From Candidatus Melainabacteria bacterium GWF2_37_15 (GTDB lineage Bacteria > Cyanobacteriota > Vampirovibrionia > Gastranaerophilales > UBA9971), in NCBI GenBank assembly GCA_001784565.1, contig MFRL01000004.1, positions 1 through 38,117 on the forward strand: DNA of 38,117 nucleotides, written 5' to 3'. Below, one piece after another: positions 1-6,320 of the stretch. The notes below the pieces were generated by a model. The model was not told where the DNA came from. It ran no database searches and saw only the letters and a program-made list of their open reading frames with translations. How positions within the stretch are numbered: position 1 is the first letter of the stretch; every line of letters begins with the position of its first letter. The position numbers and the translations under genes were made by a program.

Positions 1-57
1 TATACTTCTTTCGCTATCTATTAATTTTACTTGTCCCATATTTATATTTTGGAACAT
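1..57 (-). CDS. Possible 5' end of a leftward gene, cut by the window edge
   Basis: Reading leftward from an ATG at 57 the frame stays open to the window edge, giving a 19-residue start (MFQNINMGQVKLIDSERSI). A second in-frame ATG lies at 39. No Shine-Dalgarno sequence is visible before either. It faces away from the element interior and would be the first gene left of the lipoprotein block. The fragment is too short for any family call. It competes with the plus-strand frame that starts at 59 and is also open across this stretch, so at most one of the two is likely real here. Confidence 0.25.
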   Translation of the reverse strand, partial: MFQNINMGQVKLIDSERSI

Positions 58-58
58 T

Positions 59-403
59 TTGATAAAAAAATCACAAATTTATTTTAGAACCGGTATAATA
101 AATTTTATAAATCATGAATTTGTAGATTTCTTAATGTTTTTATATAAATGGGAAGTTTCGCCATGGGAAAGTAAGTTGGTCTTAAGAATATCAGAATTTA
201 ATCCAGCATTTAATATGCAGGACAGGAAATATAATCCTGTTCTAAATAATAATGAACAAGATTCAATATTTAACAGGTTAAAAGAGGATATAGACAGACT
301 TGAAACCAAAACCAACGAAACCAGCAAACAGCATTATACTGAGCAAACCCTGCTTTATGCCTTAAGTCCACTTCCCCCTGTAAGGTTAAACCTACTTTTT
401 TAA
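59..403 (+). CDS. Doubtful small hypothetical ORF (114 aa)
   Basis: A plus-strand frame of 114 residues begins at a TTG with no ribosome binding site. The frame is in fact open from base 2, so it could be the end of a longer gene. The middle (NNNEQDSIFNRLKEDIDRLE) looks like a charged helix, and the codons are AT-rich like those of its neighbours. The last 25 residues lie opposite another open frame on the minus strand (270-500, TTG start, containing ESVIKILDTETKEI), so the region may be decayed sequence. No family is recognised. Nothing else is supported between 404 and 501. Confidence 0.25.
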   Translation: MIKKSQIYFRTGIINFINHEFVDFLMFLYKWEVSPWESKLVLRISEFNPAFNMQDRKYNPVLNNNEQDSIFNRLKEDIDRLETKTNETSKQHYTEQTLLYALSPLPPVRLNLLF

Positions 404-501
404 TGTTGTGACTGGTTATGATTTCTTTAGTCTCGGTATCAAGGATTTTAATAACGCTTTCATCTAATTTTTTAGGAATAAAATTGTTCAGGATATTCAA
501 A

Positions 502-951
502 TTAATAAAACTGACAACTTAACCCACGATAATAATTTGCGTCATAAGTGGACTCTACATAATGTTTTGAATTATCAGCAAATTGAGAGGTATATTCTAC
601 ATTACATCTGTATTCATATGAGTTTTTATATGTATATTCATATAACTCATTGGAACCTGATTTTCCATAGAATCCCGTTTTTTTAGGTTTAATAACTAAA
701 TCTCCTTCACAACTATATTTTTTAATTTTGTCGTCATAATCAGAGGTTCTTGAACTTTCAATGTAAATATTAGAAATTGAATTTTCGTCTAACAATTTAT
801 AGTTAAGATTATTTTGTTTAAAAATTTCTATAACTTCTTTTGTTGTAGATTTTGCGCTACAATCAGGCGGTGTTCCTGAGCATCCAGTAAGAACAACAGG
901 CATTGGTAATATAATTCCCAATAGAAACGCTTTCTTAATAATCTTACTCAT
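502..951 (-). CDS. Small secreted lipoprotein, function unknown
   Basis: This 149-residue protein starts with a lysine-containing n-region and a hydrophobic stretch ending in a lipobox (LTGC), so it is probably lipidated at that cysteine, about residue 24, and exported by Sec. The mature part has several more cysteines (PDCSAK, YSCEGDL, YRCNVEY, LSCQFY) that could form disulfides. It ends with a pattern (CNVEYTSQFADNSKHYVE) that resembles small lipoproteins of unknown function, from memory only. I chose the ATG at 951 because AAGGAG lies 8 bases before it; a TTG two codons upstream is only 2 bases from that site. It lies 28 bases after the small HTH gene and is probably co-transcribed with it inside the mobile element. 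Confidence 0.7.
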   Translation of the reverse strand: MSKIIKKAFLLGIILPMPVVLTGCSGTPPDCSAKSTTKEVIEIFKQNNLNYKLLDENSISNIYIESSRTSDYDDKIKKYSCEGDLVIKPKKTGFYGKSGSNELYEYTYKNSYEYRCNVEYTSQFADNSKHYVESTYDANYYRGLSCQFY

Positions 952-979
952 TCGCAAATCTCCTTACTATATAGTTTAA

Positions 980-1174
980 TTATTCTGATTCCTTATTAAT
1001 ATCGATACCCAGTCTGTTTTTTACCCATTCGTCAAAACGTTTGGAAGTTGATTTTCTATTAACAAGATGCGATACAGCACCCTCAGTAATACCAAGTTCC
1101 TGTGCTATCTGTTTTTGGGATATATTCAATTCCAGTAATCTCATTTTTATTTTTAATACAGTCTTTTTGTGCAT
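980..1174 (-). CDS. Small helix-turn-helix DNA-binding protein (Cro-like)
   Basis: This 64-residue protein is almost entirely one HTH domain. The segment ISQKQIAQELGITEGAVSHL, roughly residues 18-37, is a clear helix-turn-helix with the turn at ELGIT. There is no effector domain, so it resembles Cro or a small regulator of a mobile element. It is transcribed divergently from a larger XRE-type repressor at 1322, sharing a 147-base control region, which is the layout of a phage-like or ICE-like switch. AGGA lies about 9 bases before the ATG. The lipoprotein gene follows on the same strand. That it regulates the shared promoter region is inference. Confidence 0.75.
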   Translation of the reverse strand: MHKKTVLKIKMRLLELNISQKQIAQELGITEGAVSHLVNRKSTSKRFDEWVKNRLGIDINKESE

Positions 1175-1214
1175 ATTGCAATATCCTAAAAAATATGATA
1201 ATATCAGGCAAGAA

Positions 1215-1249
1215 GTTTACTAAAGATGTTTACTAATCATTATTACTAA
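1215..1249. promoter_or_regulatory. Repeated GTTTACTAA sites between divergent regulators
   Basis: GTTTACTAA occurs at 1215-1223 and again at 1228-1236, exactly 13 bases apart, and a partial third copy (TTACTAA) is at 1243-1249. The cluster lies in the 147-base gap between the two divergent HTH genes, where operators of a Cro/CI-like switch would be expected. The repeats are seen directly; their role as operators is inference. A third full copy is not present. Confidence 0.4.
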
Positions 1250-1321
1250 ATATCTTAAGTCATGTTAAACGATTTTGTACCAATGTCAATCAACAATTGA
1301 ATGAGTAATTAGGAAAATATT

Positions 1322-1786
1322 ATGAACAAAAATATAAAAGAAGAACTTTCAAAAGAACTCAAAGATATTGGGGCAAGAGTAAGGGAAATCAGGGAAGCAA
1401 AAGGATATTCCATGAGCAAACTGGCAGCAATGTCTGGTTATCAATTAAAATCCGTATCTAATTATGAGTTGGGGGAAAGGAAAGTATCAGTTGAATACCT
1501 TAAATTTCTGAGAGATAAATTTAATGCTAACTTGGAATATATCTTCACAGGTAACGGTAAGATGTTTATTGACAAAGCAGGAGAGGAAAAGAAGGAAATC
1601 CTGAGTCTGTTAATGGAAAAATACAGGGTTGAAGATAAGGAAGTAGAAGCAGTTTTAAAGACATATATTAACTCTGAGTCAGCAAGAGAATTCATTAATC
1701 AGTTTATTAAGGCAAAGAATAAGGACAAGCGTGCCTTTGAATATATTATGAATATAGTAGCAGGCATGAGAGTTCTGTTTGACTGA
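1322..1786 (+). CDS. XRE-family HTH transcriptional regulator
   Basis: This 154-residue protein has an XRE-type HTH near the N terminus, about residues 15-70 (GARVREIREAKGYSMSKLAA, then SGYQLKSVSNYELGERKVS). The segment LRDKFNANLEYIFTGNGKMF closes the domain in the way usual for Cro/CI-type repressors. The remaining ~75 residues are helical and charged and show no peptidase motif, so it is probably not a LexA/CI-type self-cleaving repressor. AGGAAAA lies upstream of the ATG. It is divergent from the small HTH gene at 980-1174 and is the likely master repressor of the mobile element. No neighbour follows it closely; a 345-base gap separates it from the AbiEi gene. Confidence 0.8.
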   Translation: MNKNIKEELSKELKDIGARVREIREAKGYSMSKLAAMSGYQLKSVSNYELGERKVSVEYLKFLRDKFNANLEYIFTGNGKMFIDKAGEEKKEILSLLMEKYRVEDKEVEAVLKTYINSESAREFINQFIKAKNKDKRAFEYIMNIVAGMRVLFD

Positions 1787-1995
1787 GGGCAGGTTTAATA
1801 TTCCAGAACAGTGAACGGTTGGTATTTAACAAATAAGGTACTTGAAACTGTAATACTTTAAGTACATAATCTCACATGCTGAACAAATTTACCAAGAGGT
1901 AATGCGTGTTATAGCATTGAATTAGTTTTATAGTTTTTACAACATAATTAAAAAATAATACTTTAGAGCGATGGATTTTTTATAAAAAAGCGGTC

Positions 1996-2021
1996 ATACT
2001 GCGGTATGTATACCGCAGTAT
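1996..2021. promoter_or_regulatory. Upstream palindrome of the AbiEi control region
   Basis: ATACTGCGGTAT (1996-2007) and its exact reverse complement (2010-2021) form perfect 12-base arms around a 2-base centre. It carries the heptamer ATACTGC and its complement GCAGTAT, which recur in the second palindrome at 2081-2108. The site sits about 35 bases upstream of the proposed -35 element. AbiEi-family antitoxins are known to bind two inverted repeats upstream of their own gene, and this pair fits that pattern. Confidence 0.6.
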
Positions 2022-2054
2022 TTACCAAATCATTATTGTTCTACAATTTGTGTA

Positions 2055-2084
2055 TTGAAATTTGATAAAAAAATATGTTAAAAT
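2055..2084 (+). promoter_or_regulatory. Predicted sigma70-type promoter of abiEi
   Basis: TTGAAA at 2055-2060 and TAAAAT at 2079-2084 are separated by 18 bases, a good match to a housekeeping promoter. Transcription would start near 2091, about 40 bases before the abiEi start codon. The -10 end and the start point lie within the palindrome at 2081-2108, so a protein bound there would block transcription. Confidence 0.5.
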
Positions 2085-2108
2085 GAGCAGTATATATACT
2101 GCTCATTT
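2081..2108. promoter_or_regulatory. Perfect 28-base palindrome over the abiEi promoter
   Basis: The left half AAATGAGCAGTATA (2081-2094) is exactly reverse-complementary to the right half (2095-2108), with no central gap. It contains GCAGTAT (2087-2093) and ATACTGC (2096-2102), the same heptamer as the palindrome at 1996-2021 but in the opposite order. It overlaps the end of the predicted -10 element and the start site and lies 23 bases before the abiEi ATG. The best guess is an autoregulatory operator for AbiEi. An mRNA hairpin is possible but would lie at the very 5' end. Confidence 0.6.
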
Positions 2109-2131
2109 GCAAAAAGAAGTATTTTTAAGTT

Positions 2132-3019
2132 ATGGTCAGATTAACCAAAGAACAAAAAACAATAAAAATAAATAATCTTCTGAATCTGTTTAAAGAGACT
2201 AATAAACAGATTTTTACAACTTTAGACTTAAAGTCTTTAAAAGAAGATGCAATTTTATCTAAATATATTCCTTCTAAAACCACTTTTCCTGAATTTCTTA
2301 CTTTTTTAATTGAAAACAGCATACTAAAATACGTTTGCTTAGATTTTACTAACAGGGACGTTAAAAGACTCTTCTTTGAAGAACCAAATGTATATGAATT
2401 AGCAATATCCATTAATCCAAACTGTTACTTTAGTCATTACAGTGCTGTTTTTATCAACAATTTAACGGATAATATCCCAAAAATTATTTATATCAACAAT
2501 GAACAATCCCCTAAACATAAACAAGAAGAACCATTAAAGCAAATCGATATAACCAAATCTTTCTACAAAGAACCCAGAACCTCCAAGAATATAGCAAAAT
2601 ATAAAGACTACAAAATCTGCTGGTTAAATGGAAAAAACACCAATAACCTTGGTGTAGTTGAAAAAATAATAGACAACAACCTTAAGGTTAAAGTAACAAA
2701 TATTGAAAGGACATTAATAGATATTTCTGTTAGTCCACATTATGCTGGTGGGGTTGTAGAAGTATTAAATGCGTATAAATCAGCAAAAGGACGTTTTTCT
2801 GTGGAAAAAATGGCAAATATGCTGAAAAATATTAATTTTAGATACCCGTATCATCAAGTAATCGGTTACTATCTTGAAAAGGCAGGTTACAAGGAAAAAG
2901 AATATCAGTTATTTCGTGATTTTGGAATTGAATATAAGTTTTTTGTTGTCAGGAATATAGACGACAAGAACAGAGATTTTAACGATAAATGGAACTTATA
3001 CGTTCCAAAATCTCTCTAA
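2132..3019 (+). CDS. abiEi: AbiEi-family antitoxin / transcriptional regulator
   Basis: This 295-residue protein matches the AbiEi family of type IV toxin-antitoxin antitoxins. The N-terminal ~90 residues are helical and could form the winged-helix part. The core has the family pattern YFSHYSAVFINNLTDNIPK followed by a beta-rich section, then NIERTLIDISVSPHYAGG, and a helical end (YPYHQVIGYYLEKAGY) typical of the family. It would bind DNA at its own promoter, where two palindromes lie, and counter the nucleotidyltransferase toxin. Its 3' end overlaps that of the toxin gene at 2996 by 24 bases on the opposite strand, whereas abiE genes are normally co-directional. There is no strong Shine-Dalgarno sequence; AAAGAAG is about 10 bases upstream. 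Confidence 0.8.
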   Translation: MVRLTKEQKTIKINNLLNLFKETNKQIFTTLDLKSLKEDAILSKYIPSKTTFPEFLTFLIENSILKYVCLDFTNRDVKRLFFEEPNVYELAISINPNCYFSHYSAVFINNLTDNIPKIIYINNEQSPKHKQEEPLKQIDITKSFYKEPRTSKNIAKYKDYKICWLNGKNTNNLGVVEKIIDNNLKVKVTNIERTLIDISVSPHYAGGVVEVLNAYKSAKGRFSVEKMANMLKNINFRYPYHQVIGYYLEKAGYKEKEYQLFRDFGIEYKFFVVRNIDDKNRDFNDKWNLYVPKSL

Positions 3020-3868
3020 TTCGTCTACTTTTTCAAGTACATAATCAAAATAGAAGTCAAAAGATTCTGCTGTATGTGTTATTGTTGCCTTAACAGATTC
3101 AAAATCCAGTCTATGCACTTCTCTTTTATCTTTAATGATTTCCAGCAAATGCAGGGGTACTTTTTTTATTTGAAATATTTCTTTTAAAAGTTCCCTATTT
3201 TGTGAATCTTTAAAATTTATTTGTGCTAATTCTTCATTGACAATGAAAATATCGTAAAAGTCTCTTGAACGTGCCTGGTCTTTTCTTGCGCTATTTAAAT
3301 CATACTCTTTCATTTTTTGACAAATTGCTCTTAGTTTTTCAAACACTGTCATTAGCGGGGAGTAGATATAAATATTTACCCCATCAAGGTCAAAACTTTG
3401 TTTACCTTGGCAGTATTCAAATTTACTTATATCTATACTGAATTCTTTGGAATCGTTTTTACCTAAAGTTAAAGATTGCTTTCGACATTTATCTTTGTTT
3501 TCCTGCAATTCCTGATATTTTTCTACTGGAATGACTTTAAAAGTTACCCTATAACCTCCCCAATCATTATATTTATCAGGTTTCATCGGTCTTGAGGAGA
3601 ATTTAATATCAAAAGTCCGTAAGTTTTCTTGAGGGAAATAATTGTTAAACTGAAACTCTATTCTATCAGTAAATGTATCTATTTCTTCCTGTGTAAAGTC
3701 CGTTTCCATAGAGAAATCCAGGTCAAGAGAACTTCTTGTGCTTAGTTTATATGCCAAGTCTATGCAATTTCCGCCTTTTAAAACCAGTCTTTCCATTAAA
3801 ACATCATCAGAAAAAAGAGATCTGATACTTAATTTTTTGATTTTCTCTAATATGTCCAGATTCAGCAT
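2996..3868 (-). CDS. abiEii: AbiEii/AbiGii-family nucleotidyltransferase toxin
   Basis: This 290-residue protein shows the nucleotidyltransferase signature of AbiEii toxins. KGGNCIDLAY (residues 31-40) is motif I, with asparagine where many members have S or T after the two glycines. RSSLDLDFS (45-53) supplies the metal-binding aspartates D49 and D51. The later FEKLRAICQKM and ARSRDFYDIFIV match the family's conserved lysine and RDxYD segment. Such proteins transfer nucleotides to RNA acceptors such as tRNA, giving growth arrest and phage resistance. It runs convergently with the AbiEi gene and so must have its own promoter. An inverted repeat, TTAGTTTT (3872-3879) and AAAACTAA (3891-3898), lies just upstream of its start. 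No strong ribosome binding site is seen. Confidence 0.8.
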   Translation of the reverse strand: MLNLDILEKIKKLSIRSLFSDDVLMERLVLKGGNCIDLAYKLSTRSSLDLDFSMETDFTQEEIDTFTDRIEFQFNNYFPQENLRTFDIKFSSRPMKPDKYNDWGGYRVTFKVIPVEKYQELQENKDKCRKQSLTLGKNDSKEFSIDISKFEYCQGKQSFDLDGVNIYIYSPLMTVFEKLRAICQKMKEYDLNSARKDQARSRDFYDIFIVNEELAQINFKDSQNRELLKEIFQIKKVPLHLLEIIKDKREVHRLDFESVKATITHTAESFDFYFDYVLEKVDELERFWNV

Positions 3869-4026
3869 AAATTAGTTTTCTTTTGCTAATAAAACTAATA
3901 ATATGCTAAAACCTTGTTTCATGAATCCTTAATTAACAGGATATAAAGTTAGATACTGTAGGCATGATTTTTACCTGCCTATGGATTTTTAAAATAAAAT
4001 ATATATAAATTCGTTTTATGCCTCGC

Positions 4027-4117
4027 ATTGTTCCAAAATTGTTCCAAAAATTCTAACAAACCCATATTAATATAAAAACAAACATATAAAATCTGATGGA
4101 ACAAAATTTGGAACAAT
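4027..4117. repeat. TGTTCCAAAA direct and inverted repeats (candidate arm sites)
   Basis: The left block at 4027-4046 contains ATTGTTCCAAAATTGTTCCA, two TTGTTCCA units 11 bases apart. The right block at 4097-4117 carries the same units on the other strand (TGGAACAAAATTTGGAACAA begins it), 50 bases away. TGTTCCAAAAT also occurs on the minus strand at 46-56. The blocks end about 63 bases from the tRNA fragment. Arm-type sites for an integrase or excisionase are arranged like this next to attachment sites; that role is inference. Confidence 0.5.
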
Positions 4118-4179
4118 TTCAAATGTTTTAGTCGATTTTTCATGATATACTTGGGATTGAAGAATGTACCCCCTGTAAA

Positions 4180-4221
4180 CTTCTAAGCGGTAGGTCGAGC
4201 GTTCGAATCGCTCTCAGGGTA
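4180..4221 (+). other. 3' part of a tRNA-Arg(TCT) gene, likely attachment site
   Basis: The sequence begins in an anticodon loop CTTCTAA (anticodon TCT, arginine). It continues with the 3' anticodon strand GCGGT, variable loop AGGTC, a perfect T arm GAGCG-TTCGAAT-CGCTC, and acceptor strand TCAGGGT plus a discriminator A. The upstream 40 bases provide no matching anticodon strand, D arm or acceptor strand, so it is a fragment and not a working tRNA. Such fragments mark the far end of elements integrated into a tRNA gene by a tyrosine recombinase. The intact tRNA-Arg should lie to the left, outside the window. Confidence 0.75.
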
Positions 4222-4233
4222 TTTCTTTTATTA

Positions 4234-5094
4234 TTACGCACTAATTAAATCTTTGGAATTTAATCCAAGATATTCATCAGCTAAAGCCTCATATTTTTGC
4301 AATATATCAGTAGAATCAAGATGTTCCCTCTGCGTATAGAATGCAAAGTGAGATACCAGGGCTTCTCCGCATATTGCTACATATCTATTTTCCTTTTTGG
4401 GTATTGTAACAGTTAGATTATGCTCTTCGTCATCCACAATTTTGTCGTAAATCCTGGCCATATCCTCGCCTGTAAAGCAGATACAATTTATGGAAAATCT
4501 CGCTTTTTCCCATATAATCCAGTATGGAAATTTATATTTGTGTAAGTTCCCGTGATTATAGTGGTGTAAAAATGTGCTGTGTATTATCTCTGCAAATTTT
4601 GGATTTGCCCAGCCAATACGGCAGAGACAATCATAATTAACCATTTGCCTTTTAAACGAATAAACCCCAAATCTTTCGTGTAAATGGCTGCAAATGGCGT
4701 TATTTACTATATTAGCGCCTATGATTGTGGGTTCAGGGTTCTCTATTCTGCATTTAACGAGTTTTTCAATAGCTCCGTTTTCTATCCATACTACATCATC
4801 ATCTATTCTCACATATATTGTATCCGGTTCAGTGCAGCCTTCGAAAAAATACGCAATGGATTTAAATACATCCTTATGGACTGGACGTGGACAGGGTATT
4901 GCCTTAAAAAATTCGGGGTATTGCTGACATAATTGCTCTATATATCTTTTATCTTCCGGATCGCTGGTGTTTACCCACCAATGATGTTCATCAATTATAT
5001 GCCTGTTTGCAAGTAGATACTTTGATAAAATTTTTAAATATCTTTTTCTACCTGCAGGAGTAACCGAAATTATTTTTTTCTTTGAAAAACTCAT
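4234..5094 (-). CDS. GT-A-type glycosyltransferase linked to glf
   Basis: This 286-residue soluble protein looks like a GT-A glycosyltransferase. TIYVRIDDDVVWIE (D98-D100 region) is the nucleotide-sugar/metal-binding DxD motif at the end of a beta strand, and the N-terminal KKKIISVTPAGRKRYLKIL begins a Rossmann-like half. There is no signal peptide or membrane span. It overlaps the end of glf by 47 bases, and its ATG at 5094 has an excellent Shine-Dalgarno (AAGGAGG, 6 bases away), so the overlap is real. Tight coupling to UDP-galactopyranose mutase suggests that it may use UDP-galactofuranose, but the donor and acceptor cannot be read from sequence. Confidence 0.75.
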   Translation of the reverse strand: MSFSKKKIISVTPAGRKRYLKILSKYLLANRHIIDEHHWWVNTSDPEDKRYIEQLCQQYPEFFKAIPCPRPVHKDVFKSIAYFFEGCTEPDTIYVRIDDDVVWIENGAIEKLVKCRIENPEPTIIGANIVNNAICSHLHERFGVYSFKRQMVNYDCLCRIGWANPKFAEIIHSTFLHHYNHGNLHKYKFPYWIIWEKARFSINCICFTGEDMARIYDKIVDDEEHNLTVTIPKKENRYVAICGEALVSHFAFYTQREHLDSTDILQKYEALADEYLGLNSKDLISA

Positions 5095-6205
5095 TTAAAA
5101 CCTCCTTATCAAATAGCTCCAGTGCTCTCGCAACTGCAGCGTCTATATTATAATACTTATATTCGCCTAGTCTGCCTGCGATTATTAATCCGTCGATATT
5201 TTTTGCTTCTGTCTGGTATTTTGCCAGCAGGTCGTGGTTTTCTTTGTTTGCAATAGGGTAATAGGGTTCATTTTTGCCTGGTTCATAGTGTTGCGGGTAT
5301 TCGGTGGCAATAATTGTTTTTTCTGATTTTAAGTCCAGGAAATGTTTGAATTCCGTGATTCTAGTGAAGTCATACTCATTTGGATAATTAACAATAGATG
5401 TATCTTTGCAGAATTCTTTGTCAAATTTTTGGAATTTAAACGCCAGGCTGCGATATGGCAATTTGCCGTATTTGTAATCAAAAAATTCATCAATACACCC
5501 TGTAAATATGAGTCGTTCTGCTTTATGAGTTTTTTTATCAAATTTAGTATTAAGGATTAGTTCAATATTCGGGTGATCCAGCATTTTTTCAATCATTGCT
5601 GTATATCCATATTGGGGAATTGCCTGGTATCTGTCCTGAAAATACCTCTTGTCCCTGCTTATAAGGATTGGAACCCTTGTGAGCACAGATTTATCAACTT
5701 TTTCAGCCTTTATGCCCCATTGTTTTTCTGTGTAATTCTTAAATACATTTTCATAAATGTAATTTGCCAGGAATTTTAAGTCTTTATCATCCTGTTCAAG
5801 TAACTGGGAAATGGAAATCCTGCTGTTATATTCATATTTTTCAAGCAATTTTTCTTCAAGTCTTGTTGCAAGCGTCTTTGGGAAACATTTTTCGATAGAA
5901 TCAAAATTGAATGGAATGTTTACAAGGTTTCCGTCAATAAATGCTTCTGTTTTCAGGAAAAAAGGATGCCAGTTTGTAAATTGTGACAAGAAATCCCATA
6001 CTTTTTTATCATTTGTGTGAAAAATATGAGGTCCGTATTTTTTCAGGTACAGGCCTTCTGAATCAAATTCATCATAACAGTTACCTGCTATATGAGGGCG
6101 TTTATCTATTACCAATACTTTTTCATCAAGTTCGGTCGCAATTTTATACGCCAGTGTAGTTCCTGTAAGCCCTGCACCAACAATAATATTTTTTGAAATA
6201 TTCAT
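5048..6205 (-). CDS. glf: UDP-galactopyranose mutase
   Basis: This flavoenzyme interconverts UDP-galactopyranose and UDP-galactofuranose in the cytoplasm, supplying galactofuranose for surface glycans. The FAD-binding motif VGAGLTG is near the N terminus, followed by the acidic end of the second strand (VIDKR). The family hallmarks YGPHIFHT, YTEKQWG and the C-terminal GRLGEYKYYNIDAAVARALEL (shown in part: GRLGEYKYYN) are all present, and the length (385 aa) is usual. I place the start at the ATG at 6205, because the frame otherwise begins with a TTG two codons earlier; neither has a clear ribosome binding site. The glycosyltransferase gene downstream overlaps its 3' end. A GT2 gene is divergent upstream, with a 115-base shared promoter region. 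Confidence 0.95.
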   Translation of the reverse strand: MNISKNIIVGAGLTGTTLAYKIATELDEKVLVIDKRPHIAGNCYDEFDSEGLYLKKYGPHIFHTNDKKVWDFLSQFTNWHPFFLKTEAFIDGNLVNIPFNFDSIEKCFPKTLATRLEEKLLEKYEYNSRISISQLLEQDDKDLKFLANYIYENVFKNYTEKQWGIKAEKVDKSVLTRVPILISRDKRYFQDRYQAIPQYGYTAMIEKMLDHPNIELILNTKFDKKTHKAERLIFTGCIDEFFDYKYGKLPYRSLAFKFQKFDKEFCKDTSIVNYPNEYDFTRITEFKHFLDLKSEKTIIATEYPQHYEPGKNEPYYPIANKENHDLLAKYQTEAKNIDGLIIAGRLGEYKYYNIDAAVARALELFDKEVLNEFFKEKNNFGYSCR

Positions 6206-6320
6206 TTTCAAATACTAAAAGTTTTTTTTAAATATTTGAATAGCCTGACTGGTCACCGTGAAATCAGGTAAAAATGTGATTTAGTATTTACATCTTTATA
6301 GATTGATGGAAGGAGAGATC

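Larger units (their letters stand above)
1787..2131. other. 345-base non-coding stretch before abiEi
   Basis: No convincing gene lies here. The left part contains a weak inverted repeat, GTACTT at 1838-1843 and AAGTAC at 1860-1865. The right part holds two long perfect palindromes (1996-2021 and 2081-2108) and a promoter, listed separately. The stretch therefore looks regulatory rather than decayed. Confidence 0.6.
3869..4233. other. 365-base gene-free end of the integrated element
   Basis: No gene is supported. From left to right it holds an inverted repeat before the AbiEii gene (3872-3898), a small hairpin (TAGGCA 3959-3964, TGCCTA 3976-3981), a cluster of TTGTTCCAAAA-type repeats (4027-4117) and the 3' part of a tRNA-Arg gene (4180-4221). 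The layout matches the attachment end of a tRNA-integrated element. Confidence 0.6.

Noticed and set aside
270-500. Minus-strand 76-residue frame after the lipoprotein gene
   Set aside because: It starts at TTG with no Shine-Dalgarno sequence, and its second half (CWFRWFWFQVCLYPLL) is implausible. The ESVIKILDTETKEI part faintly recalls FlaG but is not enough to call.
3959-3981. TAGGCA/TGCCTA hairpin as a terminator
   Set aside because: The stem is only 6 bases with an 11-base loop, and no T tract follows on a useful strand.
4150-4221. A complete tRNA gene, with CTGTAAA read as a tyrosine anticodon loop
   Set aside because: The stem strands around CTGTAAA do not pair and no D arm or acceptor 5' strand exists. 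Placing the loop at CTTCTAA makes the variable loop and T arm fit exactly, but still only as a 3' fragment.
6241-6270. CCTGA...TCAGG inverted repeat in the glf/GT2 divergent promoter region
   Set aside because: Five-base arms with a long loop are expected by chance in such a region.
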